From DATDAH01 sp963845425 (GTDB taxonomy: Bacteria > Actinomycetota > Acidimicrobiia > Acidimicrobiales > DATDAH01): a stretch of DNA of 64,000 bases. Each line of letters begins with the position of its first letter. Positions within the stretch are counted from its first letter, which is position 1. Location: NCBI GenBank assembly GCA_963845425.1, contig CAWJSC010000001.1, forward strand, positions 62,001-126,000, given 5' to 3'. The translations under genes were made by a program, and so were the position numbers. The notes below the pieces were generated by a model, which worked only from the letters and a program-made list of their open reading frames with translations, did no database searches and had not been told where the DNA came from. Of the stretch, positions 41,651-48,508 are shown piece by piece.

Positions 41651-42958
41651 TCAGCCCTCGTCCAGGACCAAGCCCGGGAGGGCCTCGTCCCAGCGGAACA
41701 GGTAGGCGGGGGGGTTGCCGTCGGCGTCGGGCGGCGGCCCGTAGGTGCGGAGAGAAGGATCACCGGAGGCGGTCACCTCGAGCCCGTCGATGGCGGCTTC
41801 CAGGGTCCCGTAGTTGAGGTCCTCCCCGGCCGCGCCCAACCAGGCCCGCAGGAGGTCGAGGTCGGGGCAGGCCTGGAACGCGGCCTGGAAGGGCTGGTTG
41901 GACGGGTCCTCGCCGACTTCGTCCGGCGACGGGGTCTCGATGCCTGCGTCGGTCAGCGTCTCGATGCACGCCTGCATCGTCGCCTCCTCGAAGCGGGCCT
42001 GGTTCGGGCCGTAGCTGCCGCCCGCGACGGCCCCGTCGAGCACCGATGTGTCCACGGTGGACTCATTGGTGGCGAAGGAGGCGACAGCGATGCTGTCGAC
42101 GAACAGCAGCGTCGGGCGATACGACGTGTCCTCCTCCCGGTACGACGGCCAGTCCTGGCCGCTGGCCCCGACGAGCAGGATGGTGTCGGCGTCGGCGGCC
42201 TGGAACGCCTCGCTGATCGTCGCGGTGGCGGCCTCGAGGGCCGGGACGTCGGCCCCGTCCTCGATCCCGACCGCGACGGGCTCGATGCCGAGGTCCTCGA
42301 GGGTCGGCACGACCAGGTCGTCGACGACCTCCTGGTCGCGTGCGTTGGCGAACACGGCCACGTTGCCGTCCAGCTCACCCTGCTCGGCCATGGCCTCGAT
42401 GACCTGCACGGGTCGGTCAGCGTCGGGCAGCCAGGTGAGCCACGGGGCGGCGGCCCCGTCGATGCGCTGGGGGGTCATCTCCCCGCCGATCACCGCCGTC
42501 TCGTGGGTGGCCACCACGCAGTTCACGGCGTCGGTGAGGAAGAACCCGACCACCATGAAGACGTCCTCGTCCTCGGTCAGGCGGACGCAGGCCTCCTCCG
42601 CCGGGGCGGGGCTGGTCGGGTCGACCGGGGCGAAGACGGGCTCGACCTGCCGGCCGTTGATGCCGCCGTCGGCGTTCAGGTCGTCGAAGAGCGCCTGGTA
42701 GACCGCCTCGTGCTCACCGAGGTCGTAGTTGAGCCCGACCGATGTCAGGGCCTCGGTGTCGACGTAGACCACGCCCACCCGGACCGCATCATCGGTGACG
42801 CCGGGCGCCGGCCCCGCGGCAACGGGCGTCGTCTCCTCGGTGGCGGTGGTGCCGTCATCGGTGGCCTCGGCCCCCTCGGTGCCGTCGTCCCCCGCCGTGC
42901 AGCCGACGACCAGCAACCCGGCCGCGACCAGGAACCGCAACACCCGTCGTGTGACCAC
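41651..42958 (-). CDS. ABC-type Leu/Ile/Val-like substrate-binding lipoprotein (paralogue 2)
   Basis: 435 aa. Signal peptide MVTRRVLRFLVAAGLLVVGC with lipobox and an acidic Thr-rich linker, followed by a Peripla_BP_6-type domain (TDDAVRVGVVYVDTEALTS, DLNADGGINGRQVEPVFAPV). Very close to the protein at 52968 (for example LTEDEDVFMVVGFFL against LTEDEDVFMVIGFFL). GTG 42958, with AGGGGG upstream, gives the complete signal peptide; an ATG 33 nt upstream is possible. Operator and -10 lie at 43007-43023. No cognate permease or ATPase in the window. Confidence 0.88.
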   Translation of the reverse strand: MVTRRVLRFLVAAGLLVVGCTAGDDGTEGAEATDDGTTATEETTPVAAGPAPGVTDDAVRVGVVYVDTEALTSVGLNYDLGEHEAVYQALFDDLNADGGINGRQVEPVFAPVDPTSPAPAEEACVRLTEDEDVFMVVGFFLTDAVNCVVATHETAVIGGEMTPQRIDGAAAPWLTWLPDADRPVQVIEAMAEQGELDGNVAVFANARDQEVVDDLVVPTLEDLGIEPVAVGIEDGADVPALEAATATISEAFQAADADTILLVGASGQDWPSYREEDTSYRPTLLFVDSIAVASFATNESTVDTSVLDGAVAGGSYGPNQARFEEATMQACIETLTDAGIETPSPDEVGEDPSNQPFQAAFQACPDLDLLRAWLGAAGEDLNYGTLEAAIDGLEVTASGDPSLRTYGPPPDADGNPPAYLFRWDEALPGLVLDEG

Positions 42959-43006
42959 GTCGGCCCCCTGTCTCACGATGGGGGAGCGCACGCCCCCCGG
43001 AGAGAG

Positions 43007-43023
43007 ACCCTATTCCGGTACCG
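43007..43023 (-). promoter_or_regulatory. CGGTACCG operator next to -10 of binding-protein gene
   Basis: On the minus strand CGGTACCG (43016-43023) is followed immediately by a TAGGGT -10 (43007-43012). CCGATATCGG (43021-43030), another palindrome, overlaps the site. The layout (operator directly upstream of the -10) mirrors that at 38703-38716. Confidence 0.6.
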
Positions 43024-43047
43024 ATATCGGTGCTCGGTGGCCGGAGG

Positions 43048-44412
43048 TCACGCCGGGACCGCAACGGCGCGGGCTTCCTCGACGATCCGGTCGCGGTCGT
43101 CGGGGAGCAGGAAGCGGGCGGCCACGGCGGCATCGGCCGAGATGGTCACGGCCGCCACGTAGTCCTCCTGCCTCGGGTAGCGGGCCTGCAGCTGCTCAGG
43201 GGTGAAGGGGACGGTCGAGCCGAAGAGCTGGAAAATGATCTCGTCGCCGGCGCTCTCGCCGGAGTGGGTGGCCACGGGGGCATCCACGGCGGGCGTGCGG
43301 ACCCCGCCGATGGCGATGCCGTCGGCGTCACGACGGATCCCGGTGTCGGTGGTCGCGATCGGGTCGGCGGTGGGGGGCGGGGTCCCGGACGCGACCCACT
43401 CGTGAACGGCGATGAACGCGGCCCGCAGCACCTCCCGCTGCGGGCCCCGGTTCATCGTCGGGATGAACTCGGCCAGGTCGAACTCGACGTCGGGGTTGGC
43501 GATCCGGCCGTACTCCAGGAGAGACGCGTCGGCGTGGGCGGCCCCTGCGACCTCCCAGGTGACGATCCGGTCGGTGTCGGGCTGGCGGGCGGCGAGGTAG
43601 TTGAGGAGGACGAGATCGGTCTCGGTCTCGAACTGCAGGACGGGCACGTCGACATCGGTGCGGATGGTCACGGGCGGCCCCTCCTCGGGTCGCGGCTGCA
43701 CCTCGCTGCCCGACACCGGGGCGCAGCTGCCGCCCCGGCTGTGGACGAGGAAGCCGTCGAACGCCGCGGTCACGGGCTGGATCGCGTTGATGAAGGCCAC
43801 GAGACGGAAGGCCGACTGGGACTCGCCGGCGGCGATCACGTTGGTGGGCTGGGTCCCCCCGAGCAGGTCGCCGCGTCGGATCGCCGCAGCCACCTGGTCG
43901 TAGATGTCGTAGGAGAAGGCGTCTCCGGGGTGGACGAGCGAGCCGTAGCGCTCCGGGTCGCTCTCGGTCAGGGGGCGGCGGGCCCTGACCGGCGCCCCGG
44001 GGATGTCGAGCGCGCTCTCGCCCCCGCCGATGGCGACCTGCTGGGCCGAGACGCCGACGTAGACGAAGCCTCCGCTGAGGAGCACAGGGTGGAGCAGCCC
44101 GAAGATGGGGTCGCCGTCGACGCCCGCGGTCACGTTGAACCAGTCGACGACGACGGTGCCGTTGAAGGCGCCCGGGTCGGTCGGCCGCCGGACCACGACC
44201 CGGGTCTTGAAGGGTGCGGTCTCGTCCGGCTCGACGGCCCAGACGCCGTCCCCGGTCAGCTCGCCGACCGGGCGGTAGGACCGAGCGTCACCCTGGAGGA
44301 AGAACTCCTCCTCGAGGTAGTCGTACTGCTCGCTCAGCACGGGCGGCATGCGGTTGGCACAGGGTCCCGGGATCGGGCCGGTGATCTCGACCCGCTGCTC
44401 CGCGTCCCTCAT
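43048..44412 (-). CDS. Alpha/beta-hydrolase-domain protein (PF20091-like)
   Basis: A 454-aa protein of the 'alpha/beta hydrolase domain' group: YLEEEFFLQGDARSYRPVG at the N-terminus, FNGTVVVDWFNVTAGVD, VGVSAQQVAIGG, VIAAGESQSAFRL with the nucleophile elbow, FLVHSRGG, WEVAGAAHADASLLEYG with the His. No signal peptide at the ATG 44412 start (GAGGGGAA upstream). TACTGT just upstream could be its -10. This is the complete relative of the truncated copy at 31782. Esterase or lactonase acting on hydrophobic esters is the likely role. Confidence 0.82.
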   Translation of the reverse strand: MRDAEQRVEITGPIPGPCANRMPPVLSEQYDYLEEEFFLQGDARSYRPVGELTGDGVWAVEPDETAPFKTRVVVRRPTDPGAFNGTVVVDWFNVTAGVDGDPIFGLLHPVLLSGGFVYVGVSAQQVAIGGGESALDIPGAPVRARRPLTESDPERYGSLVHPGDAFSYDIYDQVAAAIRRGDLLGGTQPTNVIAAGESQSAFRLVAFINAIQPVTAAFDGFLVHSRGGSCAPVSGSEVQPRPEEGPPVTIRTDVDVPVLQFETETDLVLLNYLAARQPDTDRIVTWEVAGAAHADASLLEYGRIANPDVEFDLAEFIPTMNRGPQREVLRAAFIAVHEWVASGTPPPTADPIATTDTGIRRDADGIAIGGVRTPAVDAPVATHSGESAGDEIIFQLFGSTVPFTPEQLQARYPRQEDYVAAVTISADAAVAARFLLPDDRDRIVEEARAVAVPA

Positions 44413-44461
44413 GTCGTTCCCCTCGGTCGTGGCCCCGCCGTCCCCGATGGACAGTAGTGAG

Positions 44462-45739
44462 CTACTCGTGTGGATCGAACTCCAGGTGCAGCTTCGTGAG
44501 GCCGCGGAGCACCCAGGTCGGCTCCCAGCGGAGGTGCCGGTCGCCCGGGGGACCGTGGTGCTCCTCGGACAGGCGGATGTCCCGCATGCGGTCGAGGATC
44601 CGCTCGAGGCTGATGCGGCCCTCGGCCCGGGCCAGGGGGCCGCCCGGGCAGGAGTGCACCCCGCGGCCGAAGGCGACGTGGGACTGGGCGTTGGGACGGT
44701 CGGCGTGGAACTCGGCGGGGCACTCGAAGCGTTCCGGGTCCCGGTTGGCGGCGCCGTTGAGCAGCATGACCGGGGTGCCGGCAGGGACGTCGACCCCACC
44801 GATGGTCGTGGTGCGGAGGGCCATGCGGAAGTCGGCCTTCACCGGGCTCTCGAAGCGCAGCACCTCCTCGAGGAAGTCGGGGATGCGGCTGCTGTCGGCC
44901 CGCAGCTCATCCTGCAGTTCGGGGTGCTCGGCGAGGTGGGCCAGCGCGGAGGCGAGCAGGCGGGCGGTCGTCTCCTGGCCGGCGGCGAACAGGAAGGTGG
45001 CGGTGCGCACGACCGAGATCACCTCCGGCGTGCTGCCGTCGGGATAGGTGGCGAGGGCCATGTCGGTGAGGACATCCTTGCGGGGCTCCCGACGCCGGTC
45101 CTCGACGTAGGCCGCGAACCACTCGTCCAGCCACGCCAGTGGGTTCTCGCCGACGTTGCCCTTCTCGCCGGCACCGACTGCGCCGATCTGTCCGCCCAGG
45201 CCGAAGCCCTCGCGGAACCGCTGATGGTCCTGCTCGGGCACACCGAGGAGGTCGGCCACCGCGAGCATGGCGAAGGGCTGGGAGAAGGCGCTGATGAACT
45301 CACAGCGGCCGTCGGCCACGAAGGTGTCCAGTTGCTGGTCGGCCAGCCGCCACATGAACGCCTCGTTGTCCTTGAGGCGCTTGGGGGTGATCAGGCGCAT
45401 GAGCAGCGCCCGCTCCCGGGTGTGCTCGGGCGGGTCCATGGTGACCATGTGCTCGTGCATCGGGACCTCGTCCCGGTGGGTGGCGACGATCTCGGTGATG
45501 TCGTCGCCCTCCAGCGGCACCGGGAACGAGATGAAGGGACCCATGACCGAGTTGCACGACGAGAACGTCTCCGTGGCCCGGTACACCTCGCTGATCTCGT
45601 CGTAGCCGGTCACCGCCACCACGCCGAGGTGGGGGAGGGCGACCGCCGGCCCGGTCGCCCGCAGGGCCTCGAAGTACGGGTACGGGTCATCGACCAGCGA
45701 CTCGTCGAAGAAGAAGTCCAGGCTCGTCAGGTCGGTCAC
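44462..45739 (-). CDS. Cytochrome P450 (third, distinct subfamily)
   Basis: A 425-aa P450 with AAGQETTARLL in the I-helix, EEVLRFESPVK (ExxR) and FGRGVHSCPGGPLAR with heme Cys364. Only the core motifs resemble the 12.9- and 22.4-kb P450s, so it probably acts on another substrate. GTG start with GAAGGA upstream. Divergent from a TetR gene across a 92-bp gap holding two operator-like repeats; the TetR is likely its repressor. Confidence 0.92.
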   Translation of the reverse strand: MTDLTSLDFFFDESLVDDPYPYFEALRATGPAVALPHLGVVAVTGYDEISEVYRATETFSSCNSVMGPFISFPVPLEGDDITEIVATHRDEVPMHEHMVTMDPPEHTRERALLMRLITPKRLKDNEAFMWRLADQQLDTFVADGRCEFISAFSQPFAMLAVADLLGVPEQDHQRFREGFGLGGQIGAVGAGEKGNVGENPLAWLDEWFAAYVEDRRREPRKDVLTDMALATYPDGSTPEVISVVRTATFLFAAGQETTARLLASALAHLAEHPELQDELRADSSRIPDFLEEVLRFESPVKADFRMALRTTTIGGVDVPAGTPVMLLNGAANRDPERFECPAEFHADRPNAQSHVAFGRGVHSCPGGPLARAEGRISLERILDRMRDIRLSEEHHGPPGDRHLRWEPTWVLRGLTKLHLEFDPHE

Positions 45740-45762
45740 GCGGGGTGTCCTTCGGGGTCGCT

Positions 45763-45780
45763 GCTGTGCAATCGCACAGC
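45763..45780. promoter_or_regulatory. Inverted repeat in P450/TetR intergenic region
   Basis: GCTGTGC-AATC-GCACAGC: perfect 7-bp arms around 4 nt. A GTGCA half-site recurs 17 nt later, next to a TGCTTAGCAT motif (45794-45803). Suitable as operators for the adjacent TetR, between divergent P450 and TetR starts. Confidence 0.55.
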
Positions 45781-45793
45781 AGGTTCGTGCAGT

Positions 45794-45803
45794 TGCTTAG
45801 CAT
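45794..45803 (+). promoter_or_regulatory. TGCYTAGCAT motif, TetR promoter
   Basis: TGCTTAGCAT contains a TAGCAT -10 box; the TetR start lies 28 nt further. The same 10-mer is at 47569 and, with one change, at 54419. Confidence 0.45.
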
Positions 45804-45831
45804 CGCGCGGTCGGCGTGACAAGGTGTCGGC

Positions 45832-46419
45832 GTGGCCGCCCCCTCGACGCGTCGGATCGGAGCAAAGGACTCCAAGACCCGCGCCCAGTTGCTCGACGCG
45901 GCCGAGGCCCTCCTGATGGAGGAGGGCTACGCCGCGGTCACCTCCCGGCGGGTCGCGGCCCGGGCCGAGCTGAAGCCCCAGCTCGTCCACTACTACTTCC
46001 GCACGATGGACGACCTCTTCATCGAGGTCTTCCGCCGCCGGGCCGAACAGGACCTCCCCCGCTTCGAGCAGGCCATCGCCGAGGACGGCTCCCTGCGGAA
46101 CCTCTGGCGGCTCAACGCCGATCCCCGCGGCGCCCGGTTCACGATCGAGTTCATGGCCCTGGCCAACCACCGCAAGGCCATCCGGGCCGAGATCGCCCGC
46201 TACGCGGAGCGGTTCCGGGCGGCGCAGCTCGACGCGTTGACCGCGGCGTTCGCCGCCCGGGGCGTCACCGACGACCAGATGCCGCCGATCGCCGCGCTCC
46301 TCCTGATGACCGGTCTCTCCCAGGTCCTGGCCCTCGAAGGCGCCCTCGGCGTCACCGACGGCCACGACGCCACCCTCGAGTTCATCGAGCACGCCATCGA
46401 CCGCCTCGAAGGCGACTGA
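45832..46419 (+). CDS. TetR-family transcriptional regulator
   Basis: 195 aa. HTH at about 15-62 (TRAQLLDAAEALLMEEGY, TSRRVAARAELKPQLVHYYFRTMDDL), with a helical ligand domain. Reads GTG start. Divergent from the P450 at 44462, with the perfect inverted repeat at 45763 between them. TGCYTAGCAT sites at its own promoter and at three other promoters (33373, 47568, 54417) may be its regulon. Confidence 0.93.
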   Translation: MAAPSTRRIGAKDSKTRAQLLDAAEALLMEEGYAAVTSRRVAARAELKPQLVHYYFRTMDDLFIEVFRRRAEQDLPRFEQAIAEDGSLRNLWRLNADPRGARFTIEFMALANHRKAIRAEIARYAERFRAAQLDALTAAFAARGVTDDQMPPIAALLLMTGLSQVLALEGALGVTDGHDATLEFIEHAIDRLEGD

Positions 46420-46425
46420 CGGTCG

Positions 46426-46472
46426 AAATTGCGTTGATTTGTCACGCCAGGCGTTACGAATGGACGCAATTT
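46426..46472. terminator. Bidirectional stem-loop between convergent genes
   Basis: AAATTGCGT (46426-46434) pairs with ACGCAATTT (46464-46472). Inside the loop ACGCC-A-GGCGT forms a second small hairpin. Lies between the TetR and DapB-like stops. Confidence 0.5.
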
Positions 46473-46481
46473 GGCTGACCC

Positions 46482-47528
46482 TCAGGTCGGGACGACGCCT
46501 CGGGGGAGCGGCAGGGGCAGGTCGGTGTAGGTGACGATGCCCGGCGGGGCGGCCACGACGAGAGGGATGGCGTGGATGGCGGGCATGGCCGTCATGATCA
46601 TCCCGAGCACCATGAAGTCGGCGAAGGTGGTGGCCTCGAAGTCCGGCGGGGGCAGGTACTCGAAGGTGACCTTCACGGTGGGCCGGCCGTCGACGGTGAC
46701 GACGTGGCCTTCCTGGATCGTCCAGTCGGGGTCGAGGGTCTGGCCCTTCTTCCACCGGACGTTCAGCTCCACGATGGTGCGGTCGCCGACCTTGCCCTGC
46801 CAACTGGCGGCGACGCCGGCGACGCAGCCGGCGGCGATGGTCCAGGAGTCCATGACGACGTCCTCGGTGGTCCGGGCGTACTCGGCCTCACAGACGATCT
46901 CGTCCAGCTCGACGCCGAGGGCGTCGGCCACCATGGCGACGGCCTCGCCGAACACGGCCGTGCCCTGAGCGGCCATGCCCGGGAGCTCGGGGTCGTCGAT
47001 CGGTCGGCCGAAGCCACAGGGCAGCTCGGTCGCCGGCGAGTCATAGAGGGTGGTGTCGGAGCCCTCGTCGATGGTGAGCTTGTCGATGCGGTCACAGATG
47101 CCGGCGGTGGCGATGCCGACCAGCTCCACGAAGCCGGGGCTGATGCCGGTGCCGAACATCGAGGAACCACCCCGGGTGCAGGCGTCGACCAGGCGGTCCC
47201 GGCCGTCACCGAGGCCCAGGCCGTTGACGAAAGCGGCCGTGCTGACCACGTTGACACCGGCCTCGAGGATCCGGACCAACTCGTCGACGTCGGGCCACAT
47301 CGGGTTGTAGACGACACAGTCGGGGCCGAGGGCGAGCAGGGCGTCGACGTCGTCGATGGCGGTGACGCCGACCGGGTCGATGCCGCACAGCTCGCCCACG
47401 TCGCGGCCGACCTTGTCCGCCGACCAGGCGTAGCAACCGACCAGTTCGAGGTCGGGGTGGGCGACCACGGCCCGCACCGATCGCCGGCCCACGTTGCCCG
47501 TCGTCCACTGCACCACTCGGCTACCCAT
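46482..47528 (-). CDS. DapB-like NAD(P)-dependent dehydrogenase
   Basis: A 348-aa protein with an N-terminal Rossmann domain (VVQWTTGNVGRRSVRAVV) and conserved YNPMWPDVDELVRILEAG and SPGFVELVGIA segments, related to dihydrodipicolinate-reductase-like and 2,4-diaminopentanoate dehydrogenase proteins. Members of the group oxidise amino or hydroxy acids; the exact reaction is unknown. No operon partner; it faces the TetR across a stem-loop. Confidence 0.8.
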   Translation of the reverse strand: MGSRVVQWTTGNVGRRSVRAVVAHPDLELVGCYAWSADKVGRDVGELCGIDPVGVTAIDDVDALLALGPDCVVYNPMWPDVDELVRILEAGVNVVSTAAFVNGLGLGDGRDRLVDACTRGGSSMFGTGISPGFVELVGIATAGICDRIDKLTIDEGSDTTLYDSPATELPCGFGRPIDDPELPGMAAQGTAVFGEAVAMVADALGVELDEIVCEAEYARTTEDVVMDSWTIAAGCVAGVAASWQGKVGDRTIVELNVRWKKGQTLDPDWTIQEGHVVTVDGRPTVKVTFEYLPPPDFEATTFADFMVLGMIMTAMPAIHAIPLVVAAPPGIVTYTDLPLPLPRGVVPT

Positions 47529-47567
47529 GGCCCAGGATCCCCCTGCTGTCGTGCCCGTGCTGGGCGA

Positions 47568-47578
47568 ATGCTTAGCAT
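47568..47578 (+). promoter_or_regulatory. ATGCTTAGCAT palindrome at leaderless promoter
   Basis: ATGCTTAGCAT is an 11-bp palindrome centred on T. Its right half, TAGCAT (47573-47578), is a -10 box 6 nt before the ATG of the esterase gene. Confidence 0.5.
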
Positions 47579-47584
47579 GGCCTC

Positions 47585-48508
47585 ATGGGGGCATCGCCGT
47601 TCCATCCTGAGTTGCGCCGGGTCGCGAGGTTCCTCCCGCGATCGGCTGTCGGGCGGCGCTCGCTGCCCCTGATCCGGGCGGGGACGCGCCTCATGGAGCG
47701 GCGCCGGCCCGATGGGGTGGAGGTCGTCGAGGTGGGCGAGGTGGCCGTGCGGGTGCACCGTCCGTCGTCGGGCGCTGGGCCCCATCCGGGCCTCGTCTGG
47801 ATCCACGGTGGCGGCATGGTCATCGGGACCGCGGCCCAGGACGATCGGCTCTGTCGGGCCTTCGTCGAGGCCACGGGATGTGTCGTGGCCGCGGTGAACT
47901 ACCGCTTGGCCCCCGAGCACCCGTTCCCGACCCCCCTCGAGGACTGCCACGACGCCCTGGCCTGGCTGGCCGCGGACCCCGGGGTCGACCCCGACCGGAT
48001 CGCGATCGGTGGGGCCAGCGCCGGCGGGGGCCTGGCCGCGGGACTGGCCCTCCTGGCTCGGGAGCGGGGCGAGGTCCAACCGGCGTTCCAGTTGCTGGTG
48101 TACCCGATGCTCGACGACCGGACCGCCCTCCGCACCGACATCGACGAGAAGCACCTACGCCTGTGGAACAACCGCAGCAACGCCTTCGGCTGGACCGCCT
48201 ACACCGGCCTGCCGGTCGGCGCGCCGGAGGTCAGCCCGCTCGCCGCCCCTGCCCGCGAGGAGGATCTCGCCGGGCTCGCGCCGGCCTGGGTCGGGGTCGG
48301 CACCCTCGACCTGTTCCACGACGAGGACGTCGCCTACGCCGAGCGCCTGCGGGCGGCGGGGGTCGCGTGCTCGCTCGAGGTGGTCGAGGGGGCGTTCCAC
48401 GGCTTCGACGGCATGGCCCCGAAGGCCGCCGTGACCCGCCGCTTCCACGCCAGCCAGGTGGAGGCCCTCCTCGGTGCCTTCGCCGGAGCCGAGAGGACGG
48501 CGCCCTGA
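47585..48508 (+). CDS. HSL-family alpha/beta hydrolase (esterase/lipase)
   Basis: A 307-aa hormone-sensitive-lipase-type esterase: oxyanion HGGG (74-77), AVNYRLAPEHPFP, nucleophile elbow GASAGG (Ser145), late Asp in GTLDLFHDED and His in EGAFHGFDG. Complete and of usual length. The stop TGA overlaps the ATG of the molybdenum-hydroxylase large subunit (TGATG), so it starts a four-gene operon, probably releasing an alcohol or acid that the hydroxylase oxidises. Confidence 0.92.
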   Translation: MGASPFHPELRRVARFLPRSAVGRRSLPLIRAGTRLMERRRPDGVEVVEVGEVAVRVHRPSSGAGPHPGLVWIHGGGMVIGTAAQDDRLCRAFVEATGCVVAAVNYRLAPEHPFPTPLEDCHDALAWLAADPGVDPDRIAIGGASAGGGLAAGLALLARERGEVQPAFQLLVYPMLDDRTALRTDIDEKHLRLWNNRSNAFGWTAYTGLPVGAPEVSPLAAPAREEDLAGLAPAWVGVGTLDLFHDEDVAYAERLRAAGVACSLEVVEGAFHGFDGMAPKAAVTRRFHASQVEALLGAFAGAERTAP

